Shown one piece after another: positions 35,101-47,201 of a stretch of 64,000 bases of DNA (its first letter is position 1; every line of letters begins with the position of its first letter). Origin of the DNA: Linanthus parryae (lineage: Eukaryota > Streptophyta > Magnoliopsida > Ericales > Polemoniaceae); assembly GCA_023055425.1 (NCBI GenBank), contig JALGPY010000003.1, forward strand, positions 74,933,491 through 74,997,490, written 5' to 3'. The notes beneath the pieces were generated by a model that made no database searches, was not told the origin of the DNA, and saw nothing but the letters and a program-made list of their open reading frames with translations. Position numbers and translations under genes: made by a program.

Positions 35101-35952
35101 CATATATGGTAAATTCATAACACAAACACCAAACAATCCGAGTATGCCCAAAATCTAATTGTGAGAATAAACACCGTAAATGATGGCTCTCTTATTTCTC
35201 TTATCCCGGGTTTTCAATTCAATTAACACCCATTGCGATTAAGATGACCTTCCATTGCCACAGTTTTGAATGCACATACAAATATATGTAAAGTCCATAA
35301 AAACAAATTCACAGCAGAGATCATTCAAGTAAACATCATAGACACGGGGACAATTAGCTCATCTCTCAAATCGAAGGTTCCAGTAGAGTCGGAAATTTGT
35401 GCAAATCAACTACCATGTGATAAAATAGAAACCTCAATCAAATTACCTTCATAACACAAATACATGCAGATCCATTCTAATGACCCCCAAAACCTATAAA
35501 CACCATAAAAGGCCATGGATTTGTGTGTATATATATATACAGTCAAATCACAAGTTGAAGGGACTTACAGCAGCATAGGTTGGATGATCAGGAGTGCGAG
35601 TGTGAGTGTCGAGGAAGACTTGGGCGAGGCGCTTCTTGATGAGGTTCTTCCGGGCGGGGGTGAAGGGTTTAGATGGGTCGCATGCGGCCACATTCAAGAC
35701 AAAAGCCGTGAAGTTACTCAATTTCCGACTCATTTTTTGAACGGAATTGAGGGAGCCATTAGGGTTGGGAGGAGTTACATTCGGATCGGCAACAATTGCT
35801 GTGTTGTCTGAAGGGTTTGGGGGTTGTATTTTGAGGGGAGGTAACGATGTCGATGCTGGAGGTGCCGGCAGTGCTAGTGGTGGTGGTGATTGCGATGGCG
35901 GCGGCGGCCGTGGTGGTGATGCTGGTGGTGGTCGACGAGGTCTTCGTCCCAT
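32154..35952 (-). CDS. Linker-histone-like (GH1/H15) protein with AT-hooks
   Basis: Two exons, 35952-35569 and 34202-32154, join with an intron of 1366 bp (donor GCT|GTAAGT, acceptor GTAG|ATG) to give 810 residues. Residues 1-110 are Pro-rich (GRRPRRPPPASPPRPPPPS). The GH1 domain spans the splice: DHPTYAA, then MIHGAIEALNEKRGSTEESI, KFIKNEYNDLPWAHD and FLKHHLGRLCESGEIV (about 120-190). A long acidic region of roughly eight degenerate 40-45-residue repeats follows, built on VVEEKNQPVEQ and KEVLEEPDQPNK. The C-terminus has AT-hook-like RGRAQ, RQGRGRPPEY and RRGRGRPKKA. This domain set is that of plant HMGA/HON4-like chromatin proteins, which bind AT-rich DNA and linker DNA in the nucleus. The repeat-rich middle makes it much longer than the usual 200-500 residues. 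Known relatives support the class; the exact orthologue is not assigned. Plus-strand frames across the repeats are shadows. Confidence 0.85.
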
Positions 35953-36990
35953 TACTTGGATTGAGGTTTTAGCCGGTGATTGTGAGACAAATTGGGGTTT
36001 TCGTTTTGGGTGTAGAAGAACTTGCTCTTAAAAGAGTGTGAGCTTAATTGACTGGCGAAGTTTGAACTGACACACGAAAAGGGGTGTTCTTGTACTTGTG
36101 TGCAAATTATTTATACAAAAAAAATAATAAAAAAAAAATAAGAATATATTTTCTAGTGAAAATATATATTTTCTATTACATAGTAAATAAGAATATTTGA
36201 GACGAAACAATATGATTGTGGAACTTGGAAATGTAATTTGTGAACATTCTAAAGTTTTCTTACATCCCACAGTAGTGAAATACATGGGAATTTTTGTTGT
36301 AGTGTAATTTGTTAAGTCTATGATGGTGACTCGGGATGTCGAAAGGGGCAATCCAGCCAGATATGCTTCAAGTCCGACCAGTCATATCGCGATTTCAATG
36401 AACTGGGCTGGCATAGACTTGTATGAATAATATCTCAATCCGACTCAACCTATGAGCACGAATCAGTATTATGTGTGTTGGGTTGTGTCGGATCGTGTTA
36501 CTTTTTATGCATTTGCTAGTTTTAATTTTTATTTTTGAAGTAATGTTGTCATTTTTATTAATTAAAAATATTATAAGGCTATCGGCGAATATTGCCAATA
36601 TAAGAAAGTTAGGACAAATGCCTAAATAAATTACACTCGTACCCTAAGAAATTGGTTGCAACCACATGTGCATGGATGTGCATGGCTATCATTTCGCACA
36701 TGTGATGGATAATCTTCTACATCTTCATGAATCAGTCGTTTGACTTTTCTCAAAATCATTTTTTTCTCCATTTTTAGAGATTTTCTTTTGCCAAGACGTA
36801 CGATGACTCTCAGTTAGGAGTTATCCATTGAGCTTATTAGAGTCGAAACTGCCTATGAATGTGTGAGTTTGAGCCAAAATTAGCCTAAAAAGCTTTGACA
36901 ATGCACACTTTCTGCATTTGAGCTCTTATGTGAATTTATGGTGATTTTACTGTTGTTTCATGTATATTTGGATATGATCGTTGGTCTTTT
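35953..36990. other. Intergenic, upstream of the GH1 gene
   Basis: AT-rich with no ORF worth reporting. The first 100 bases upstream of the ATG are the probable 5' UTR and promoter of the minus-strand gene. Homopolymer A/T tracts lie at 36115-36140 and 36988-37000. Confidence 0.5.
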
Positions 36991-39189
36991 TTTTTTTTTG
37001 ATGTGGTGGAACATGTTCGGGAGATCTTCGGGGAGCATCAGAATCACTCGGGGCAGGATCTAACCAGTGCAAGCAAAAGGGAAAGAGGACATGAGCTGCT
37101 AACTGGATTCAAATGCAGTCTTAGCTGCGTTCAAACGCATACAGGGAGCAAAAGGAAAGATTGGAGAGTTGTTAGCTGCATCCAAATGTAGGTTTGCATT
37201 CACATGCAATCATGAACGAACAGAGGATCAGAAGGAGTTGATGTTTGCGTTTAAATGCAGCCATGCATCCAAACGCAGAACCGTCCAAATGCAGACAGTG
37301 AAGGAAGAAAATGGCAAAGCAAGCATTGTCTGCGTTCAAACGTAGAGAATCATGTTTACACGCCTACAGAGAGAAATATGCAGAATTTTAGCGAAGGCAG
37401 GAAGCACAGAGGTCACTGACTGTGTTCAAACGTAGAAGCCTCTGCGTCCAAACGCATTTAGAGAGTAAAAATAGGTAAAAAACAGTTTGAGGCAATTCTG
37501 CAATTTTCGGAGGTTGACCTAAAACCTAGACAACACCTATTTAGACGTTTTAGAACAGAAAATGAGCGACAACACACAACACACAGGATGATGAAGATAC
37601 TCACCATGTGGAGGAGCAGCCGCAAGACTCGGAGCATTGGAAATTGTCGAGTTTTTCGTCCACAATTTTATCTTCTCTTAACTAAGTATTAAGGAAAAAC
37701 AATTGTTGTAGCATGAGTACTTCCATTAGCTAAACTCTTCACCTAGGTTCCTAGGTGAACCTAGGTTTTTCGATTTCTGGGTTGTTGCTATGATTTCGTG
37801 ATTGTAGATCTTAATACAGTTATGTTCTATTTAGTTCATTATCTCTGGTGTTCATTCTATGTACGAGCAGAGTGATAACCCGGAGTACAAAAGACATAGT
37901 CTAATGCACGAGAACGACCATATTGGGTTAGGAAGAAGAGACAGTGTTTATTCTCGTATCATGATAGATCAAGAGGTGAAGTGTGTTAGGAGTATCCTGA
38001 CGTACAGTTAAATTGTTATCGGGATTGAGTGAGACCGAGAGGGGATCTAAGGACCTTAACAGCCTTATAATAAAACTGCATATTTATGTGGATCGAGAGG
38101 ACACGATCTGCAGGGTCATTGATAACGCCTTTTAGGTGTTATTCCGACGACATTTTCTACCCTTTTGAGAGTGGTTGGAGTGATTTCGATCCTAAAATCA
38201 GATAATATGCATCGTTTTGACTCATGTAGCTTCGCATGATTTAATTCTAGTATGGGCACTTTTTACGCATATTTTGAGCTTATTTGTCAAATATAATTTC
38301 TGGTTATAGTTTCGTGTTGTGTTGGACAGGAACAGGACTTTGACGGTTACTTTGGAGCGTAAAGTGAACTTCGTAAATCGAGAAGCGCACGGAAAGAGGC
38401 TTGGGAGCTAAATTTGAAGGAGTGCTCATACGAATAAGCTATTCGTTCGTATGTACACTTAGCATAATTTTGGAGGAGGCCTTCCGCACGAATGAAATTC
38501 AGCAACCGCATGTTCGTACGAGTGGTGTTAGAACGAACACATGACCCTTTCATATGAAGACCATTCGTACGAACAATGTTGCCTTTCGTACGAACAAAGC
38601 TGGGTGAAGCACAATTATGAGGTCTAAACACAATATTGAAGACTTGGATACATAGGAACGGGGTTTTTTACTAAATCACGACCTAGGGATGAGGACTCAG
38701 GAGTCAATCACATTGAAGGAAGCATAGGAGCAACTTGAAGCTTGAGAATCGCCGCCAAAGATGATTTTTACTCGTTTGATATCTCTTTTATCTTTCTTTA
38801 TTTATATTATGGGAACCTACGTGACGTTTTATTGTTAGCATGTCTAGATAAACTTCTGTACCAGTTTCTATGGAGTACTCAGGATTCTATCACAGTGGAG
38901 GAAGCATAGGAGCAACTTGGAGGTTGAGAATCACCGCCGAAGTGGATTTTTACTCGCTTGATATCTCTTTTCTCTTTATTTATTGATATTATGGAAAACT
39001 ACATGAAGTTTAATGTTAGCGTGTTTAGATAAACTTCTGTATTAGGTTCTATGAAGAACCTAGGGTTAATTGATGCAGGTTTTGGTTTACGTAATCGATT
39101 TGTCTCTATCTTTTATTGTATATCCTTTGTTAGGACTATTGACACGTCCTACTAAGGACTGATTATGAGAGTGGTGATCCATCGATTGT
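36991..39189 (+). repeat. Old Athila-like LTR debris
   Basis: There is no coding potential. Several stretches echo the LTR of the Athila-like element: GTGTTGTGTTGGACAGGAAC (about 38314), TTTTTACTCGTTTGATATCTC (about 38765) and a TGATAACGCC start near 38121 following a GGTCA. It contains two families of short palindromic repeats (37.1-37.46 and 38.42-38.6 kb) and a 182-bp tandem duplication (38695-39058). Boundaries are not resolvable by eye. Confidence 0.45.
38695..39058 (+). repeat. 182-bp tandem duplication, two units
   Basis: Unit 1 starts ACTCAGGAGTCAATC at 38695 and unit 2 starts ACTCAGGATTCTATC at 38877. Shared blocks include GGAAGCATAGGAGCAACTTG, TTGATATCTCTTTT and TAGATAAACTTCTGTA at the same offset. 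Divergence is about 10-15 percent by eye. Confidence 0.8.
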
Positions 39190-39388
39190 GTGAATTAGAT
39201 ATTTGTAAATTGTAGCGACAGATTTGTAGACGAAGACTACGTTGACTTCCTGTGAAGACTACTTCGAGATGACTGCTGAGTCGACGTAAGGTGAGTGTAC
39301 ATGCTTAGTCTTGCGTGCCTAGCTTCCTTCGTGTCAAACATGACTTTATAACTTGTCTCAAAATTATATTATTATGTGTTTATACTTG
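39190..39388 (+). repeat. LTR related to Gypsy A (LTR B), left of Tat2
   Basis: It matches the Gypsy A LTR around 1490-1650: TTGTAAATTGTAGCGACAGATT, the AAGGTGAGTGTACATGCTTAG block with the splice-donor word, and TCGTGTC. It ends with ACTTG, the target duplication of Tat2, and continues at 53661. Confidence 0.75.
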
Positions 39389-40014
39389 TGTGCACAAGAG
39401 ATTCCGGCGGGGAGACCTCCGTGTACACCGTAAGTAGAGGATTAGAGATAGCACAGGAAGAGTTGGGTTGTGCGTAGGGAGAGAGTAAGGCAGTAGTAAT
39501 GTCTGAGAGAGAGACAGAGGTTTGACAGAGCTTCCGCGTATGGCTAGTGTGTTCTTCTTGTATGGAAAGGTTAACGTCCTATATATAACGTAGAATGTGA
39601 CCGTTGCAGTGTGGTTAATGCGCCATCAATGGCGGCTTAATTAGCTTAATCGCAACGACACGTTCGTCCGCGTATATAGGGACCGTTACAGCACGTTATG
39701 CGCGAATACCGGAACCGTTATGAGGTTGACCGGGTTTGACCAGATTGACCGGGTTTATGGAGCTCGTGCCATAAATCTCTCAAAAGCAGTTACTAAAGGT
39801 CGCGTGCGGGCTTGGCTCGCACGCGACAGGACTTACTCTAGCCTCCAAACCACTAAGTCCCTACAAGTCCCGTGTGGTGGTATGCGAGGGCCCTGTCTCG
39901 CAGCCCCCACATGGATCAGCGCGGCTGGTGATCCAGTGTGTGCGGAGCACAATATGGTGTGCTGGATGGTTGCCACGTGGCCAAGATCTGTCAGCTCAGA
40001 AAGCACTATCTACA
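39389..40014 (-). repeat. 3' LTR of Tat2
   Basis: 626 bp, TGTGCACAAG...GCACTATCTACA on the plus strand. A minus-strand TATATATAG core lies near 39583. Eight of nine substitutions against the other LTR are transitions. Confidence 0.95.
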
Positions 40015-40028
40015 TTAGCCCCCTTTCT
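40015..40028 (-). other. Polypurine tract of Tat2
   Basis: The minus-strand sequence AGAAAGGGGGCTAA abuts the 3' LTR start (TGTAGATAG). It fixes the orientation. Tat1 and Tat3 have the same arrangement. Confidence 0.85.
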
Positions 40029-40733
40029 GCGCGTGAAGGCTCATAGCTGCATAGACTTCCATGCGTGGAAACCAACATACGCGTCGCCGCCACGCACCAA
40101 TTCAAACATGAGTAAATTCAGCCCCCGTGCGTGCCATTATGACCTAAAACCCCTAGAGTCGTTTCGTCTGGCCTTTAGGGTTTTAGGCGTGACGTCAGCT
40201 TGTCCTGTGATTGCGCGATTCGACTACTGAAAGGACGCAACCCTTCGTTGTTTTTGGATAAGTACTCTGTACTCTCCATTGTTGCAAAGCATCACTTCTT
40301 TCTCTTAAAGTGAATGATACCCGGAAGTCTTCGAGAGCAGATTCAGATCATCAATCACCAGTTCACTCTTGTCAATCGTCTTCTTCGACTGTGTGCAGCC
40401 AAGCAAGTTTTACCAAAACAAGGTTGGCCTTGTTTAATTTTGTTTATCATACCGATGTACGCTTTGAACTGTGTTGGATCTGCAAACCCATGACATATTA
40501 TCTGTTGAAACTTGTGAAGAAGCTCCAATCTTTGGACCCAATTTTGATTTAATCCTTCGATGGACCTTGGATGTAGGGTTTTGAAATCCCTGATAATGCA
40601 AACAGTTTCCAATCCCTAATTTCCGAAATTGATACCAGAAACTGTTCATCTTTCTTCCATAGATCTTGAATCTCGAAATTCAAACTGAAGTATGGCATAT
40701 TTCTCCCCCCTTTTTTCTTTCTTTTCCGCAGGA

Positions 40734-43700
40734 ATGGCCAAGACAAGAGGAACTAGACCCACCAAGGAGGACGAAGAAATACCTGATCTTCCACAAGCTC
40801 TTTGGCGAAAAGCCCCCTACCTGGGTGGCAAGGACTTCTACCATGCGAGAGTTAAGGCAAAGAAACTACCTGCTTCTGTCCCCAATGAGGGATTGCTAAC
40901 ATTAACTCCTCCAGTTAACTCAGCCCTGCTTGATTTGATTGGCTCCGAGGACGTGGTTCGATTGGGAATCGAAAATGGGTACTTCCCATATGCTGCGATT
41001 TCCACCCAAGCTTTTGTTCAGAAATTGGACTACATGGATGAATGGATTGACCATGTGTTGACCAATCATGCTGTGACTCTCAATGAGGCCGGCGTATACT
41101 TCGCCGTTCGTGCTCTGAAGGGTGCTGCCGTGAAGCTGGACCAGTCCATGCTTCTAAACCTTCTTTCCCGCTACTCGCCTGCGACTCACACTTTTCACTT
41201 TGCTGAGTTCGAGGCTGCTCCCACGCTCGAGGACGTGCACATGCTATATGATCTGTCTCCCATGGGCGAGGTGGACCCTTTGAGTCCCTTGAGGACGGAT
41301 GCGGAGATTGCTTTGTACACGTAGATGGAGGAGTGCTTCTCAGAGGTAAAAAAAATCTTCACCCGGTGGTCAACTACCAAAGCCCTTCCTGACTGGCAGT
41401 TGGTTGACACGTCTGCGAAGAATAATTGGAACAAATGGGTGCAGTACTTCTTCCGTGACTACGCGAACAGCAGCATCACCAAGAAGCTTCTGAGTCAAGA
41501 CCCAGAGGCCAAGAATTACGTGGAGGGTAAAGGCTATCAATTGACCCTTTGTGCTTTCCTCTGTGCTTGGCTGTCGAGGTACTTAATCGATGGTCACCCG
41601 CACGATGGGGTCTTCTATCACGTTCTGCCGCTTGCTGTGAAACTGGCCCTTGGCCAGAAAGTCGCACTCGGACCCTTGGTCTTGGGCATGCTGTACTACA
41701 GACTGGATCAGCTAGTTGTGGCCATGAAAGAATCGCGCGACCGCCTCGACATACTGACTTTCGTCAACATTGCCTTCTTGACGATGTGGGTCTTTGAGCG
41801 ATGGCCTTCATATGCCCCAACTGCTTCTAAGCCCAACAATGGTGTCCCCCAGGCACGATGGAGGAGCGTAACAGCGGCAGAGCTGCGAGGTGGTTCGGAG
41901 CGAACAATACCAAGTGCGTTTGGAGCCTGATATGCGACAACCGGCGAGAGTTCATTGCCAGGCCCTATGCCGTGCGTATTGAGAACATGCGATGGCTTCC
42001 AAAGTTGTACCCTTCTAAGGGTGTTGTCTTCTCAGAAGAGCTCCTCTTTAAAGAGGGATCGCATTTCCATGAACGCTATCGCGAATTCTTTTGCTGGTGC
42101 CTGCGAGGTTCCCTACCTGCTCTCGCAGAGCATATTCGTGAGCTCGCGCCGAGGTACTAAAGGATTACCGTGGATGTTGACCCCACTCGAGTTTCTCCCC
42201 AGTTCGGCTTTGATGCAGTGGCACCCTCAATCTGGCCACAGTCCATTATCAGAGGCTGCTATAAGCGCTTGTTGACAAAGGAGTGCAAAACAGTCTTCAT
42301 GAGCAACCTTCCCTTTGAGCAACCTGCGGGTAACCGCGAAGGTGGTTTTTCTAAAAACTGGCTTGGATACTGGCACGCCCAGCAGACAAGGTTTGAGACA
42401 CAGTCGGCCCCTCAGCCAAGCAGAGCTCCTTTGATCAAAAGAAACTCTTTTCCGTTTCGTCCCAATTGCAGTCTGGACGAATCTGAATATGGTTGCTACT
42501 CATTGTTGGATCATGAGAACCATTTGTGCCCTGCCGTCATTCTGGATGAAAAGATCGCCGCAGTTAAGAAAGGCGACTCGCATGTCATCAGATATAGCGA
42601 GACTTTTGCTAAGGTAAGCAACTTCTTTTGCATGCGCTAAGCTTCTTTATTTTCACATATTGACATATTTATTCTACATTGCTTGCTGTAGTGCCATGTG
42701 CGGAGGTTCGCATCTGGCGATCGTTCCAAATCGCTGGTTAACACCATTGTTACCACAAGAAGACAAGGACAGTCGTTCCTGCTAGCATCGAGGATGGACC
42801 CTGAGGTCGAAACCAGGATTCGCGAGGTCATGAATGATTTTGCTGACTCGCTGATAGACAACACTCCGGCCTTGTCTCCCCCTAGAGATAATCCGTCTCC
42901 TCCAGCGACTGCCGCGCCGAGAGCGAAGAGACTCTGGCAAAGGGGAATTACAATCTCTTCTCCTAGAAGCGCTCCAGCTTCCCCTCATGCGAGATCCCTT
43001 TCTGCCAAGGACAAGGGCAAAGGTCGCATGACCAGTAAAACGCGAAAGGAGCTCGCAGTGGAGACCTTCGTTCCATTCGGCCAGGAGGAAGAAGAGGAAA
43101 GGCGGGAGCCAAGAGAAAGGAGATGAAGAAGAAGAAGAAAGAGCAAATGTGATACATGAGGAAGAATCAGGAGGTACTCCGTCGCGTTTCCCTTCTCATT
43201 ATCATAACTCTTTTTCAAACTGATTTTGAACCAATCATTCCTTCGCAGATGATGATGATGATGAGACCATCGGTGGCCTTTTGGCCAAGAGACAGAAGAG
43301 GGATGCTCTTTCTGGCATTTCAGACGAACCCATAAGCGAGGACGTTCTCGCCGAGTCCAGGAAGACAGCCGCGGAAGCTGCTGAAAGGAAAAGGCAGCAA
43401 GAAGAGGAGGAGCTCGAGCGTGTGAGGCAGCGGAGCCTCGAGGAGCAACATGTTGACGACTTAGTGCGTCCAACTGATGAGGAAGATGCGCTTCCCGAAG
43501 AGGTGGCTCCTCAAGCAGAAGAGGAGGACGCGGCTCCCGAAGAGGATATGGCAGCCTTAGAGCAAGCCCAAGCAGATTTTGAAGAAATCGCAGGCGGCAA
43601 TAAAGGTGAGACTTTTAATCTCGCAGTAACTTATCGAGATGTTATTGTGGGTGCATTAAAGCATGGTGTGTCAAAAGCCGACATTCGCCGTTGGCTAGTA

Positions 43701-44992
43701 GGCAAGTGCGGTGAACCCTCAGGTAATCACTTGATCGATATGCGTGAACTAAGATTAGCAACTCAAAGCATAATCATGACTTGTTTTTCGCGCCCCAGGT
43801 CACGCTCATTTTAAAGACATGCTTAATGAGGACACACTAATAGGGCATGGTTCCACATCTTTAGTGTATGACGAAGATACTGCAATCCCACCTTCGCGTG
43901 GAGGTGCTTGCTCTTAGCTTTAGCAAAGATAGTAAAATAACGTACAATACGAGTTACCTCATACCCTCGCATTTTGTATCGCAGGCAATGCTGGTGAACC
44001 CGTGCTGGAGCAAAGGAGTCAACCTTCTGCGTCCTATGTCCCGGTGCCGAGTTCCCATACCGAGAAACCCGTCGCAGCTGCTGAATACGCATGAGAGCCT
44101 TTTGAGGACGTCATCGAACTTTCTGATGATGCCGAGGCTGACACTGTGCTAATGGAGGAAGATGTCTACGCTGGTGCTGAAGAAATGAGAACAAGTGCTG
44201 TTGATGCTACCGCACCTGGGAGTGTCCCTCGCCAAGCAACTTCGGCTGCCACCACGCCTCCAGCAATGACTGAATCGGTGGCACCTCCTCCTGCGTGGAG
44301 CTTTTGGGGCTCGCAGGTCGGGGCTGCGATCACGCATGGTGCGGCTTATACTCTTCCCCCAAATTATGAGGAGTTAGAGCTCGCAGCTGATAGAAGGGCT
44401 ATGGAACGGGGACAACTTTCGATCACTCCAGCAATGTGCATTCCTCTTATTCATGAGATCCTTGAAGGAACTGGTAAGTCGTGGTTTGCTGTTTGCATTT
44501 CGCATTCTTCATTTGTGAGTTTGATAGCATGACTTAGCTTTTGATATTGCTTCAGGTTTGAAGCAAGCCGATGTGGACTGGCTAGTTCGGATGCGCCTCG
44601 CCTACCCCCAGTAATTTGCGAGGTCTCTGGAGATAGGGCCCTTTGACAGGAGGTTGTTTCTTACCGAGGCCATTTGGATTTTGGAGCAGCTGTCTGCGGC
44701 CACGCATGCGACCATTTCTCCTCAGAGTGCTGATTTGCTTTTTGGCATGTGCCAAAATCTTCTTGCCAAAGTTCAAGGCAGGCTGGGTTTCAAGTTTCTT
44801 ATGAAGAGAGTTACCCTGATTCGCGCAGCCGTAACTTTGAAACTCGGCCACCAAAACCTCGCAGCTGAGAAGCAGAAGGTAGAGCAGCAAAAGAAAAAGG
44901 TTGAAGAAGCTATGAAGCTTTATCATGAGATGAATGCCAAGTGCGAGCAATTGAAGCAGGAAGTGGAGCAGGTGGAGAATCTGAGCCGTTAG
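40734..44992 (+). pseudogene. Antisense PMD/coiled-coil gene of Tat2, six exons, several breaks
   Basis: ATG 40734 follows an acceptor TTCCGCAG, implying a 5' UTR intron (donor near 40424). Exons that join in phase: 40734-42613, 42692-43173, 43249-43722, 43799-43903, 43985-44473 and 44556-44992. The first exon carries the PMD: LPQALWRKAPYLGGKDFY, FVQKLDYMDEWIDHVL, LEDVHMLYDLSPMGEVDPL, WNKWVQYFFRDYANSS, IDGHPHDGVFYHVLPLAV, FERWPSYAP and DVDPTRVSPQFGFDAVAP. Later exons are basic Ser/Pro-rich, then Glu-rich coiled coil, a YRDVIVGALKHGVSKADIRR helix, and a C-terminal coiled coil ending NLSR. Breaks: TAG 41322, a frameshift near 41.85 kb, TAA 42158, a frameshift near 43.1 kb, TGA 44092 and TAA 44612. 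PMD proteins of the MAIN/MAIL1 type act in silencing and genome stability; the role of transposon copies is unknown. Confidence 0.85.
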
Positions 44993-46389
44993 TTCACCCC
45001 TCATGACTCCTTGATCAAGGGTTTACTTTGATTTTTGAATTTGAAAAGTAGGAAATAGCTGAGACATCAATGTAATGTTGCTAGGGTTTCTCCCCTTTTT
45101 TTTAACAAAAGAATCGAAGTGCCCATTTTGCCCTTTCCGGGATTTGATGGAATATCTCTGTGCATATAAATTTATGACGTCAGGAATCGATATTCTGCCT
45201 TGATTTTCGCGCTAATTTCTCATAAGATAAGCACGCTTTCCTTGGGAAGTTCATCCGAATCATGACCATCCGTCATTAATTAGGACACGCAATTGAATCG
45301 TCGTAGCCTTTAGTAGGGTAATTGATCGTTACCGCTTTTCAAGGCGTAAGTGATTGACCTTACTCTCTTTTCAAATTCTGCTGACTCATCTTGGCAATCG
45401 AAGAGTCTCCACAAGGTCTATATAAACCCTGCCTTTTGCTATTTGGGTTCTTCATCCCAAAAATGTGCTTTGCCGTGAATCCGTACGACTGCTGGCTTCA
45501 ACGCTTATTTTTCGTTGATTCATGGCAACTTCAAGTCATGAAACCTGAGTTTGCGCTTTGTGCTATAGAAATAGTTTCCAAGATCCGCTTTATGAGGCTT
45601 ACTGATCTTTGTAACCTCCATAAAGAAGGTGGAGATAATACCTCATGTTTGTTCGAAGAATTTTCTTCGTCTATTATGTTTGCAGGTCATGTTTCCGGCC
45701 GCCTCCCATTGAGGTGCGACGCCGTAGTGACCTTGCTACCGACTCGTAATGAACGGCGGAATTCTCCTCCAGCATCCCTGGAGGGGAACTCACTGCCCCC
45801 ACGTTCGTGAGCTCAAGGTGGCGAGTCGTTGTGCTCGTTCCCACGGACAAGGACCCCCTGTCATTCGGAGTTTATGCTTGCATGTTGTACGCCGGAACCG
45901 GTGGTTCCCCAGGCGCATCTCATGGGGTGTTGACCAGATAAGGGCCTTGTCAAATACTGGGATCTTGAACGTATGGCTTCTTGTGGCTCTTGTAGGACGT
46001 TCATTTTATAGCAAGACCCTACTTGCGACAGATCTTTGGCCGCAGATCTGTGCATCGCATAGCTGGTGTTAGGACCATTAGGTTCATCCTTTTTTAGTCA
46101 GGATTCCCGTGATGTGTAACTTCGTGCTTGTAAGTTACTTTTTGAATGCATTGTAAGCCATGTTGGCTGCGTAGTTAGATTTGAGCTTTTTCGCTTGTAA
46201 GCTGCTATCTAGACAGATAAATTGTAAGTCCTTTCGACTCATAATGATAAATTGCTTTTGTATGATCTGCTGTCTTGTTACAACAAAATACAATTTCGCA
46301 TGCGTATCAGCAAATTTTGCCTTTTTGTAGTGCTATATACACACTTTGCATTGTCGCTTGGATATACTAGATCGTTCGAGATCGTGTTT
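44993..46389 (+). other. Spacer of Tat2 with a 139-codon ORF
   Basis: An open frame at 45391-45810 reads IEESPQGLYKPCLLLFGFF..CFAVNPYDCWLQRLFFVDSW and ends RRNSPPASLEGNSLPPRS. I do not recognise it. A TATA-like CTATATAAACCC (about 45418) lies at its start, so this may be a promoter and leader rather than a protein. The remaining sequence shows no ORF and grades into the tandem repeats. Confidence 0.3.
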
Positions 46390-47018
46390 GCGCAGCTGTT
46401 CTACTTTGGCAGCTAGGCTTATGTTTTTGGATTCAAGTGCAAGTGCTATCTTATCAGATAAGCTTTTGTAGGCCACTTGGGATCGCTTTGCACAATGCTG
46501 CTATCATGGCAGATAGACTTAGGAACGATTTTAAAATCGCATTTGTATAGCTTTGTTATCGCGGCAGATAGGCTTGAAAGATCATTCAAGATCATGTTCG
46601 CATGGGCTGCTATCGCAGAAGATAGGCTTAAAAGATCACTTAAGATCGTTTTCACATGAGCTGCTATCGTGGCAGATAGGCTTAGGAGATCAATTAAAAT
46701 TACTTTCGCATAAGCTGCTATCGTAACAGATAGGCTTAGAAGATCAATTAAGATCTTATTTGCATAGGCTGCTATCGTACCAGATAGGCTTAGAAGATCA
46801 ATTAAGATCGCATTTGCATAAGCTGCTATCGTGACAGATAGGCTTTGAAGATCAATTTAGATCGCATTTGCATAGGCTGCTATCGTAACAGATAGGCTTA
46901 GAAGATCAATTAGGATCGCATTTGCATAGGCTGCTATCGTGACAGATAGGCTTAGAAGATCAATTAAGATCGCGTTTGCATAGGCTGCTATCATGACAGA
47001 TAGGCTTAGAAGATCAAA
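46390..47018. repeat. 54-bp tandem repeat array in the Tat2 3' region
   Basis: About eleven units of GCTGCTATCGTRACAGATAG / GCTTAGAAGATCAATTAAGA / TCGCATTTGCATAG. The five or six units nearest pol (46.73-47.02 kb) are almost identical; those towards 46.4 kb are progressively degenerate. The array lies between pol and the antisense gene. This is the region of Tat/Ogre elements known to generate satellite repeats. Confidence 0.92.
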
Positions 47019-47201
47019 TGAAGCAATAAAAAAAAGCCAGAAGTATGAAATTCTTCTCATTTGGGAGAAGCCTTTTATTATAGTACTCTCATATGGGAGA
47101 GACGAGATTACAATTCTCTCATATGGGAGAGAAGATTGCGCGAATCATAGCTATACAAGGCATAAGGAAACGTTGTATTAAAACGCATAAAGTGAGAGAA
47201 G

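Noticed and set aside
40734..44992. PMD gene as a free-standing cellular MAIN/MAIL1 gene
   Set aside because: It lies wholly between the LTRs of Tat2, which has an exact target duplication, and the same arrangement recurs in Tat1 and Tat3.
46390..47018. CRISPR array
   Set aside because: Units are contiguous 54-bp tandem repeats without unique spacers, in a plant retrotransposon.
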